NCBI GenBank assembly: GCA_036847245.1
Contig: DAIUAL010000212.1
Coordinates: 1 to 6,027 of the forward strand
Length of the DNA stretch: 6,027 nt
Direction: 5' to 3'
DNA from: UBA4661 sp002405405
GTDB taxonomy: Bacteria; Bacteroidota; Ignavibacteria; Kapaibacteriales; UBA4661
Shown: positions 1-6,027 of the stretch, piece by piece
Position numbering within the stretch: position 1 is the stretch's first letter
Layout of the letters: each line of letters starts with the position of its first letter
Translations under genes and position numbers: made by a program
Notes under the pieces: generated by a model
The model's database searches: none
What the model was told of the DNA's origin: nothing
The model's input: the letters and a program-made list of their open reading frames with translations, nothing else

Positions 1-1
1 A

Positions 2-376
2 GAGGGTGCTTTAGATGCTCTAAAACGACATGGAGTACCTGAAGAGGCTATAACCATAGCATATTGCCCCGGTAGTTTTGAAATTCCCTTAGTTGAAAAA
101 AAGATGGCTAACTCAAAAAAATTCGATGCTGTTATAGCACTTGGTGCTGTCATTCGCGGCTCTACACCACATTTTGACTATGTATCGAGCGAAGTTACCA
201 AAGGTATTGCGAGTGTTATGCTTGATACGGAAATACCATGCATCTTTGGTGTCTTGACAACTGATACTATCGAACAAGCTGTAGAGCGTGCAGGAACAAA
301 AGCCGGTAATAAGGGCTTTGAAGCGGCAACGGTAGCTATTGAAATGACCTCCCTGCTCGATCAATTAGATGCTTAG
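2..376 (+). CDS. ribH: 6,7-dimethyl-8-ribityllumazine synthase (lumazine synthase), 3' part
   Basis: Lumazine synthase condenses 5-amino-6-ribitylaminouracil with 3,4-dihydroxy-2-butanone 4-phosphate to give the direct precursor of riboflavin, in the cytoplasm. The open frame runs in from the left edge and ends at TAG 374-376, giving 124 visible residues. Visible family motifs are PGSFEIP (residues 23-29, ribityl-pyrimidine site) and GAVIRGSTPHFDYV (48-61), which contains the catalytic His at residue 57 (codon 170-172). ERAGTKAGNKG (95-105) carries the phosphate-binding Arg at residue 96. Compared with the 154-residue Bacillus subtilis enzyme as I remember it, about 31 N-terminal residues are missing, including the aromatic residue of the active-site strand. 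The frame reads well upstream of the ATG at 104, so that ATG (Met35 here, in the KKMA segment) is internal and not the start. No defect is visible. The next gene is co-directional, 72 bp downstream. Confidence 0.96.
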   Translation, partial: EGALDALKRHGVPEEAITIAYCPGSFEIPLVEKKMANSKKFDAVIALGAVIRGSTPHFDYVSSEVTKGIASVMLDTEIPCIFGVLTTDTIEQAVERAGTKAGNKGFEAATVAIEMTSLLDQLDA

Positions 377-448
377 AACATAGAATAACATTATTGGCTT
401 ATCGCACCTTGTGCTCGTACCATTTCTTATTGTACGCTGCTCGATATT

Positions 449-2764
449 ATGCTTCGTATCGCTCTTCTACTCTTCTGTACTACGTTCTTGACAGCACACA
501 CGTACACCTCGCTGTCCGCACAAATTCGTCTCGATAATTGGCAAACCTTTTCATCGATGTATGACATTCGAGATGTTTCTGTTGGTCGAGATGGTGCATT
601 GTGGGTTGCAACTCCCGGTGGTCTGTTTCGTTATAGTCCTCAGACGCAGAGATTCACTGAATTTCGCAACATCAATGCGCTCAAGTCGATTAATCTTGGT
701 GCTGTGTATGTTCACCCAGCAAATGATCTTGTCTATGCAGGTGGTGCAGATGGGATGATTAACATTTACAATGGCGAATCGTGGTCTTATATTGGCGATA
801 TTGTTGCTGCACGGTTGACGCGCCCAGGCATCAATGATATGATTGGACAAGATTCTCTACTCTTCATTGCAGGCGATTTTGGTTTAACCATTTTTAACAC
901 GAGTCGCCAACGGTTTGTTGAGTCAGCATTTCGCCTATCCACACTCCCTCAAGGTACGGGAGTTCGTCGCTTACTCATTGCCCGTGGTCGTCTTTTTGCC
1001 GCAACAGAAGCGGGGCTTGTTTCGATACCGCTGACTACAATCTCATTTGCAAATCCGGATGCGTGGACATTACATCGCACAATTCAGAGCGGTAATTCTT
1101 CTGATCAAACAGGTATATTTTCACTCGTTGAATTGAATAATGTTATTTATGCAGGAAGTCAACAAACGATATGGCAATTACCTGCATCAGCGACAAATCT
1201 GACTGTGTTTCAAACAATTGAGTCTAGTTTTCGTAGCGCAATCAATAATACCGTAACGGGACTTGCGAATATTGGCAATCGCCTAGTAGCATCAACCGGT
1301 AAAGAGCTATACTACTATACACCAACAGCACGCATTATCAATTTTGATGAGGTCGGTTTTGATCGTCTGCAAGGGGTATGGTCAGCTTCGGGTTCACAAC
1401 TGTATGCAGGAACAAATAGTGGACTCTTGCCAAACACAGGTACATCAATTGGCTCTGCTATTTTACCGGATTGCCCTAATACTAATCAATTTTTTGATCT
1501 TGCTGTTAATCCAACCGATGGTACAGTGTGGGCGGCAACCTCTATTCGAAACACGAATGGTCGCGGTATTCTTCGTTATGCACCCAACGATAGTACACGC
1601 TGGACAAATTTCACTTCGCAACTTTATCCTCTTCTCAATCGCAACAACTATGTGAGTATTCACATTTCTAACCAAGACAGGGTTTTCTCGGGTTCATGGG
1701 GCGATGGTTTGGCTGTCTTTACCCCACAAAATGATCGCTACACATTACAACGATTCTCACGAACAAATTCCGGTCTTTTTGCAATCGATGGTGTGAATAA
1801 TTTTGTTGTTGTCAATAAGATGCAAACCGATGACAACAATACCACATGGATTACTTGCTTTGGTGTGGACAGCATTTATACAATGACTGCTACAAACCAG
1901 TTCGGTCGCTTTCCCCTAACACGAGGCAATAGCCAACTGTCGCTGATTGCTATCGATGGTTTTGGTACAAAATGGATGGGTGGTTCAACCGATGGTACCA
2001 ATGGTCTCTCCTTTTTTAATGAGCGTGGCACACCAACAAATACCAGCGATGACATTCGTGGTATTCTCAATAGTGTCAATACAGGCGTAAGCGGTATTGA
2101 CAAGCAAAATTGCTTGGTGGTAGATAAGGAATTCATCTTGTGGGTCGGTACAAATCAAGGTCTTTTTAACTCTGTCAATACAGGTGCTGTTTTATCAGGA
2201 CAGACGCCCAATTTCTCGCGACTTGATCGCTTGCAGAGTTTGCAAAATCTTTCAATCAATGCCATTGCCGTTGATGCTATCAACCGCAAATGGTTAGGTA
2301 CAAGCGGAGGTCTTTTTGTCATTACACCGGGTGGTGACAGCGTCTTGGCACAATTCACGACAGATAATTCGCCCCTCTTATCAAATGCGATTACATCACT
2401 TGCTTCGGATGACGACACAGGCATTATGTATATTGGCAGTGCAAGTGGTATGAATGCCGTGAGCAACTACGCTTCGACACCGCTACAAGCATTTGCACCC
2501 AAATTGACCTGTTACCCGCAACCCTTTACACCCGAACTTGACAACAGTGTTGCAATCGATGGGTTAGCCGGTTTAGCATCAGTGAAAATCTCTACCATCG
2601 ACGGCAAACAAGTTGCTATTATTGATGCTAACAATTCACGCCGTGCAGGGGGGGACGTACGCGACCGCAATGGCAACATGGTGCCGGGGGGCGTTTATAT
2701 CATCGGTGCTTATACCGCCGATGGCTCCTTACGTGCATCAGGAAAGGTACTCGTTAAGCGATAA
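449..2764 (+). CDS. porZ: PorZ-like type IX secretion protein with two beta-propellers and a C-terminal sorting domain
   Basis: In Porphyromonas gingivalis, PorZ is a surface protein of the T9SS attachment complex (with PorU, PorV and PorQ), made of two beta-propellers and a C-terminal domain. This protein has 771 residues, close to the roughly 776 of PorZ. A signal peptide is clear: Arg3, a hydrophobic core at residues 4-16, and likely cleavage after LSA (24/25). The mature start, NWQTFSSMYDIRDVSV, followed by GGLFRYSPQT and later GINDMIGQDSLLFIAGDFGL, fits the PorZ N-terminal propeller pattern. A second propeller covers about 336-684, with blade motifs such as LWVGTNQGLF and KWLGTSGGLF. Residues 685-771 look like a T9SS type A sorting domain: YPQPF at 689-693, then DRNGNMVPGGVYI near 739-751 and a basic C-terminus. 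There is no Shine-Dalgarno sequence before the ATG, but the signal peptide supports this start. Family membership comes from motif recognition; another exported T9SS propeller protein is the main alternative. Confidence 0.7.
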   Translation: MLRIALLLFCTTFLTAHTYTSLSAQIRLDNWQTFSSMYDIRDVSVGRDGALWVATPGGLFRYSPQTQRFTEFRNINALKSINLGAVYVHPANDLVYAGGADGMINIYNGESWSYIGDIVAARLTRPGINDMIGQDSLLFIAGDFGLTIFNTSRQRFVESAFRLSTLPQGTGVRRLLIARGRLFAATEAGLVSIPLTTISFANPDAWTLHRTIQSGNSSDQTGIFSLVELNNVIYAGSQQTIWQLPASATNLTVFQTIESSFRSAINNTVTGLANIGNRLVASTGKELYYYTPTARIINFDEVGFDRLQGVWSASGSQLYAGTNSGLLPNTGTSIGSAILPDCPNTNQFFDLAVNPTDGTVWAATSIRNTNGRGILRYAPNDSTRWTNFTSQLYPLLNRNNYVSIHISNQDRVFSGSWGDGLAVFTPQNDRYTLQRFSRTNSGLFAIDGVNNFVVVNKMQTDDNNTTWITCFGVDSIYTMTATNQFGRFPLTRGNSQLSLIAIDGFGTKWMGGSTDGTNGLSFFNERGTPTNTSDDIRGILNSVNTGVSGIDKQNCLVVDKEFILWVGTNQGLFNSVNTGAVLSGQTPNFSRLDRLQSLQNLSINAIAVDAINRKWLGTSGGLFVITPGGDSVLAQFTTDNSPLLSNAITSLASDDDTGIMYIGSASGMNAVSNYASTPLQAFAPKLTCYPQPFTPELDNSVAIDGLAGLASVKISTIDGKQVAIIDANNSRRAGGDVRDRNGNMVPGGVYIIGAYTADGSLRASGKVLVKR

Positions 2765-2804
2765 CAAAAGACATTATCCGACTTCAAAAGATATTATCCG
2801 ACTT
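2765..2804. repeat. 20-bp tandem direct duplication spanning the cyclase stop codon
   Basis: Two adjacent 20-bp units, 2765-2784 and 2785-2804, are identical except at one position (C at 2772, T at 2792). The right unit holds the last codons and TAA stop of the minus-strand cyclase gene. The left unit lies in the 29-bp gap and abuts the TAA of the plus-strand gene. The unit is not a multiple of three, so the extra copy is out of frame with the cyclase C-terminus. Apart from the small GATA-T-TATC inverted repeat in the right unit, there is no stem of the kind expected for a terminator. A local replication-slippage duplication is the simplest explanation. Confidence 0.85.
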
Positions 2805-5800
2805 CTTTCCTTCCTTCCACAAAATACATATCGATATCGCCTTTGCCTTTGGCTGTTACTTTGCCACGATACTCGCACCTAAACTTGTCTTGTATCAGTG
2901 CATATGTACTGCCACTGATGTTGATTTTACCAACTTCTCCTGATGACTCCATCCGTGATGCTGTGTTCACCGTATCACCCCATATATCATAGGCAAACTT
3001 TTTGATGCCGACTATCCCTGCAATCACTGGTCCCGTATGCACGCCTATGCGTATCTCAAAACAAATCTCCCCACGTGATGACTTCCTTCGGTAGTACTCT
3101 TCCATGTACTGTTGTATCTCCAATGCCGCTGATACGACATCTTCCGCATGTGTTGTATTGGCTATCGGTAAACCTCCTACTGCCATATACGCATCGCCGA
3201 TCGTCTTTATTTTCTCCACATGATATTTCTGCATGATTCCATCAAATGCTGAAAAACACTGGTGGATCTCATTAACTAATGCCTGAGGACTCAACTGCTC
3301 CGATAACTGCGTGAATCCCTTGAAATCCGTAAATAATACCGTCGCTTCTTCTATCAACTTCGCATCGGCTTCACCTTTCTGCTTTAACTCCTCTGCGATT
3401 TCATACGGTAAGATATTCAATAGCAAATCATCTGACTTCTTCTTCTCGTGCGTCAGTTCTTTTGTTCGCTCTTTCACTATTTCTTCCAGTGCTTCTTTCT
3501 CTGCCTGTAATGCTCGCTCCCTCCAATGCGTATAGACATAGATGCTCAAGAATGCCGCGATACCATATACACTATATGCCCACCATGTGCGATACCATGG
3601 CGGTAACACCCTAAATGTATAGATAATCGGCTCACTCCAAACCCCCGATACTCCCCGTGCTTTCACCTTGAACGTATATGTTCCCTCAGATATATTTCCG
3701 AACACCGCATTCGTCTGCTGTGTCATGGGACTCCACTCTTTATCATACCCCTCCAATATGTATTGATACCACACCTGCCACGGTTTCCCTGTTTCAATAC
3801 CAATAAAATCAAATGTTACTTTATTGTGTTCATACGGCAATTCTATATGCATCGGCAGGGGATAGTATGGCGTAATACTGTCAAAGCGTATCCCGCCAAA
3901 ACGACGGACAAGTGTATCGCGTTCACCTTGGCTCATGCTCTTTCCATGAGCAAGATACTCCTCCAAACGCGCTCGGGCACTATCGGTCGCCGTAGCAATC
4001 ACCCCTCGTCGCTGAAGCGTGTACCAACTGATCGGCATATCTCCTATACTCATGGCGCGTATCATCACCGGTGGCACTTCGGTGCGCTTGCGTACAATAT
4101 CCTCACGAAACTCCCGTTCATCAAACCGTACTAATCCTGTTTGAGCATTTCCGGTACCAGCCCATAACATTCCATGACGATCGATAAGTAGACTGTTTTG
4201 TCCGAAAAGTATGTCTGATACAGGGTACCCTGTTTGCATATTGAATATCTCGATGCTATGTATCATCTTGAAGTCAGCAGAAACTGCGAACATCATGATG
4301 CCTCCTGATCGTGTGCCTATAACCATTCTTCCATCCGGCATTTGTGCAATTTGGGTAATGAAATCATCAGGTAAACCATTGTCTGTCGTAAAATTCTGAA
4401 AACAATTGGTTGGAATCATGATGCTGTCATGCACTGGCTTGCCATCCTTCTTGGTGTGATTTTTCCTCTCGGATGCTCTCTGCGCCGATATCTCTTGCAC
4501 CTCTTCACGTATCATGGCGATGGTTTCAGCACGAAGAACACTCAAACCTCGATCGGTCGCACACCAAAGATTACCACGATTGTCTTGACGAATACAACGA
4601 ATCACATTGCCGGCTAGTCCATGGCGCATATCCAAATGCACAAAACTTTCTCTGTCATAGCGCGTGATACCACCACCATATGTACCAAACCATAAAATGC
4701 CCTCTTTGTCTTCGACACTACTCCAAATCGCATGACCTGACAACCCTTGGTTGGTCGTGTAATGCATAAATTGTTTGCCATCATATCGAGTCAAACCTCC
4801 GCCAAATGTTCCGAACCACACGGTGCCGGATTTGTCCTCAAGAATGTTCGTAATGGAATTAGACAACAGTCCTTGTGCTGTCGTATAGTTCGTAAATGTT
4901 GTTCCATCGAAGTAGCTAAGCCCTTGTTCGGTACCTATCCAACAATGCTTCATTCTGTCATGGACGATACACCGTACAAAATCATCGACTAATCCGTGAG
5001 CAGTGGTATAATTGATGAACCGTTTTCCATCATAACGACTGACGCCACCACCAAAGATACCAAACCACAAATTCCCGGAAGCATCCTCGCTGATACTTCG
5101 CACAAGATTCTCTGCGAGTCCATGCTCTTTGGTAAACGTGGTAAAACCGCGTCCATTCAATCGACTCACTCCGCCACCACGGGTTGCAAACCACATATTG
5201 CCGGACTTGTCTTCCGTAATACAAGTAACAAAATTAGCCCCCAAACCCTGTGCGGTGGTATAATTTCTACATCTACTTCCATCAAAATGACTGACTCCAC
5301 CGACTGTAGCAAACCATACTCCACCCAACCTATCGATAAAGATATTATTGACGAAATTATTCACAAGCCCCTGAGCAGTCGTGTAATTGGTAAAGGTGTG
5401 TCCATCATAGCGACTGACTCCTCCATTTGTACCAAACCACAGATTCCCCATTCGATCGCCAATGACAACCCTTACATTATTGTGTACCAATCCCTGGTCG
5501 GTTGTGTAGGTTGTAAAGCTCGTACCATTATAGCGACTAACACCACCATTCGTACCGAACCACAGATTCCCCGACTTATCCTCGTAGATGCTCGTAACAT
5601 TATTACTTGGCAATCCGTGAGTCGTTGTATAGTTCGTAAATGTTGTACCGTCATAACGACTTACTCCATCGCCAAATGTACCGAACCACAAAGCCCCATG
5701 GCGATCTTGTACTATACTCCGTACATGATTGCCCGCAAGCCCTTCTGCTTTTGTATAATTCTTGAATGTTGTGCCATCATAACAGCTTACCCCTCCACCG

Positions 5801-5916
5801 AGCGTGCTGAACCATATCTTACCGGATCTATCCTCAAAAATTTTCCATACATTATCATTCACCAAACCCTGACTCACTCTTAAGGTGGTGAATCTTTTGC
5901 CATCATATCTCATCAC
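2794..5916 (-). CDS. Receptor-type adenylate cyclase: propeller repeats, Y_Y_Y domain, membrane helix, class III cyclase (5' end interrupted)
   Basis: This is a one-piece membrane receptor predicted to make cAMP from ATP in the cytoplasm in response to a periplasmic signal. Numbering from the GTG at 5916 (1040 residues): regulator-propeller blades of 41-42 residues fill 19-434, with looser blades to about 614. A Y_Y_Y domain lies at about 708-770, one membrane helix at 778-797, a charged coiled coil at about 799-830, the LLLNILPYEIAEELK linker at 831-845 and the cyclase domain at about 853-1035. Catalytic residues are complete: metal-binding Asp864 (FTDFKGFT) and Asp908 (KTIGDAYM), purine-selecting Lys904 and Asp977 (YDIWGDTVN), and transition-state Asn984 and Arg988. 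Lys plus Asp points to ATP; guanylate cyclases have Glu and Cys. There is no HAMP domain. An alternative ATG lies at 5913. Neither start is convincing: the frame begins inside a blade and has no signal peptide, and coding-like sequence continues upstream past a TGA at 5953-5955. If that TGA is real, the gene is probably damaged. The biological ligand is unknown. Confidence 0.9.
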   Translation of the reverse strand: MMRYDGKRFTTLRVSQGLVNDNVWKIFEDRSGKIWFSTLGGGVSCYDGTTFKNYTKAEGLAGNHVRSIVQDRHGALWFGTFGDGVSRYDGTTFTNYTTTHGLPSNNVTSIYEDKSGNLWFGTNGGVSRYNGTSFTTYTTDQGLVHNNVRVVIGDRMGNLWFGTNGGVSRYDGHTFTNYTTAQGLVNNFVNNIFIDRLGGVWFATVGGVSHFDGSRCRNYTTAQGLGANFVTCITEDKSGNMWFATRGGGVSRLNGRGFTTFTKEHGLAENLVRSISEDASGNLWFGIFGGGVSRYDGKRFINYTTAHGLVDDFVRCIVHDRMKHCWIGTEQGLSYFDGTTFTNYTTAQGLLSNSITNILEDKSGTVWFGTFGGGLTRYDGKQFMHYTTNQGLSGHAIWSSVEDKEGILWFGTYGGGITRYDRESFVHLDMRHGLAGNVIRCIRQDNRGNLWCATDRGLSVLRAETIAMIREEVQEISAQRASERKNHTKKDGKPVHDSIMIPTNCFQNFTTDNGLPDDFITQIAQMPDGRMVIGTRSGGIMMFAVSADFKMIHSIEIFNMQTGYPVSDILFGQNSLLIDRHGMLWAGTGNAQTGLVRFDEREFREDIVRKRTEVPPVMIRAMSIGDMPISWYTLQRRGVIATATDSARARLEEYLAHGKSMSQGERDTLVRRFGGIRFDSITPYYPLPMHIELPYEHNKVTFDFIGIETGKPWQVWYQYILEGYDKEWSPMTQQTNAVFGNISEGTYTFKVKARGVSGVWSEPIIYTFRVLPPWYRTWWAYSVYGIAAFLSIYVYTHWRERALQAEKEALEEIVKERTKELTHEKKKSDDLLLNILPYEIAEELKQKGEADAKLIEEATVLFTDFKGFTQLSEQLSPQALVNEIHQCFSAFDGIMQKYHVEKIKTIGDAYMAVGGLPIANTTHAEDVVSAALEIQQYMEEYYRRKSSRGEICFEIRIGVHTGPVIAGIVGIKKFAYDIWGDTVNTASRMESSGEVGKINISGSTYALIQDKFRCEYRGKVTAKGKGDIDMYFVEGRKEVG
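3526..3585 (-). other. Predicted single transmembrane helix of the cyclase receptor
   Basis: Residues 778-797 are hydrophobic and aromatic, directly after the WYRTWW end of the Y_Y_Y domain and followed by a charged Arg/Glu/Lys coiled coil (about 799-830). This order matches the known layout of Bacteroidota propeller/Y_Y_Y sensors, with the N-terminal part periplasmic and the output domain cytoplasmic. Topology is inferred from that family layout. Confidence 0.8.
4405..4530 (-). other. Charged, probably helical insertion within a propeller blade of the cyclase
   Basis: The eleventh intact blade unit is about 81 residues instead of 41-42. The extra 40 or so residues (about 463-504) are rich in Glu, Lys, Arg and Gln, with no blade motif, then the blade pattern resumes at FQNFTTDNGL. 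The composition suggests helix or a flexible surface loop. It separates the ten regular blades from the three divergent ones. Function cannot be assigned from sequence. Confidence 0.6.
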
Positions 5917-5988
5917 TCCACCACCAGCGGTACCAAACCATATATGCCCTACTCAATCGATCAAAGAAAAAGAAACTAAAAGCATAGA
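4615..5988 (-). repeat. Tandem array of eleven 123/126-bp units encoding propeller blades
   Basis: Eleven consecutive units of 41 or 42 codons encode beta-propeller blades of the regulator-propeller family. The unit shape is roughly D-R/K-x-G-N-L-W-F-G-T-x-G-G-(G)-V-S-R-Y-D-G, then a TTFTNYTTAQGL-like end. The first unit (5988-5863) contains the in-frame TGA; ten intact units follow (residues 19-434). Units of 41 codons have GG where 42-codon units have GGG. Similarity is visible at DNA level too: the segments near 5428-5454 and 5549-5575 differ at only about two of 27 positions. Three more divergent blades follow downstream (to about residue 614), giving 14 blades in all, the number expected for two seven-bladed propellers. 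Confidence 0.9.
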
Positions 5989-6027
5989 CAGACCGTCGTC
6001 GCAAGATATGTTACTTACGTGCGCGCG
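5917..6027 (-). pseudogene. Upstream in-frame part of the cyclase gene, separated by an in-frame TGA, cut by the window edge
   Basis: Reading upstream of 5916 in the same frame gives VGHIWFGTAGGGV, the core of a propeller blade, then TGA at 5955-5953. Before it comes SMLLVSFSLID, preceded by DDGL. Counted with the stop as one position, this blade spans exactly 42 codons (5988 to 5863), like its neighbours. The preceding Gly-Leu falls exactly where every other blade boundary has Gly-Leu. The TGA occupies blade position 12, which is Arg or Lys in nearly all other blades. The frame stays open from there to the window edge. The true start and signal peptide must therefore lie outside the window. 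A nonsense mutation, an assembly or read error, or readthrough could explain the stop; the first two are more likely. Confidence 0.75.

Noticed and set aside
404..414. Small hairpin (4-bp stem, 3-base loop) after ribH as a terminator
   Set aside because: The stem is too short and no U tract follows.
377..448. Bacteroidota-type promoter (TTG and TAnnTTTG) before the PorZ-like gene
   Set aside because: No stretch matches the -7 element at proper spacing from a TTG; the gene may be co-transcribed with ribH.
2753..2765. GTTA/TAAC inverted repeat at the end of the PorZ-like gene as a terminator
   Set aside because: Only a 4-bp A/T-rich stem without a T run on either strand.
2613..2882. Plus-strand 89-codon frame overlapping the ends of both large genes
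   Set aside because: It lies in another frame of two well-supported genes and has no recognisable motif; it is a shadow.
3931..3951. Perfect 7-bp inverted repeat with a 7-base loop
   Set aside because: It lies within coding sequence, has no T run and no sign of function; such a hairpin is expected by chance in several kilobases.
4996..5883. Plus-strand 295-codon open frame across the blade array
   Set aside because: It is the antisense shadow of the repeat-coding gene; its own repeating, low-complexity protein follows from the blade codons, and no family motif or export signal is seen.
5956..5985. Short frame from ATG 5985 to the TGA, as a leader peptide of ten residues
   Set aside because: Its residues fit the propeller blade in exact phase, and the frame stays open upstream to the edge, so it is better read as part of the large gene.

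Overview
The window (about 44% G+C by eye) looks like a Bacteroidota/Chlorobiota-type bacterium. It carries a PorZ-like protein of the type IX secretion system (T9SS) with its own T9SS sorting domain, and a sensor built of propeller repeats, a Y_Y_Y domain and a cyclase. The long gene with a clear start in the window has no Shine-Dalgarno sequence, which is common in that group. Within it, the Ignavibacteria/Kapabacteria side is plausible, but I cannot prove this from the sequence.

Layout. (1) Positions 2-376, plus strand: the last 124 codons of ribH (lumazine synthase, riboflavin biosynthesis), cut by the left window edge. (2) After 72 bp without a gene, 449-2764, plus strand: a 771-residue exported two-propeller protein with a C-terminal sorting domain, best explained as PorZ. 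(3) After a 29-bp convergent gap holding one copy of a 20-bp tandem duplication, 2794-5916, minus strand: a large one-piece receptor of periplasmic propeller blades, a Y_Y_Y domain, one membrane helix, a coiled coil and a class III adenylate cyclase domain.

The most notable point is at the right end. The cyclase gene does not really begin at 5916. Its blade repeat continues upstream in the same frame and exact phase to the window edge, interrupted only by a TGA (5953-5955) where almost every other blade has Arg or Lys. The gene is therefore either broken by a nonsense change (CGA to TGA fits) or affected by a sequence error. The intact open reading frame starts inside a blade and lacks a signal peptide.

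The three genes do not form one pathway. ribH is metabolic, the PorZ-like protein belongs to surface secretion, and the receptor cyclase would turn an external signal into cAMP. Both larger proteins use beta-propeller folds, but they lie on opposite strands and are not one operon. I see no RNA gene, mobile element, CRISPR array or clear terminator. I do not see a wholly new system; the HTCS-like receptor with a cyclase output, and its disrupted 5' end, are the most interesting content.
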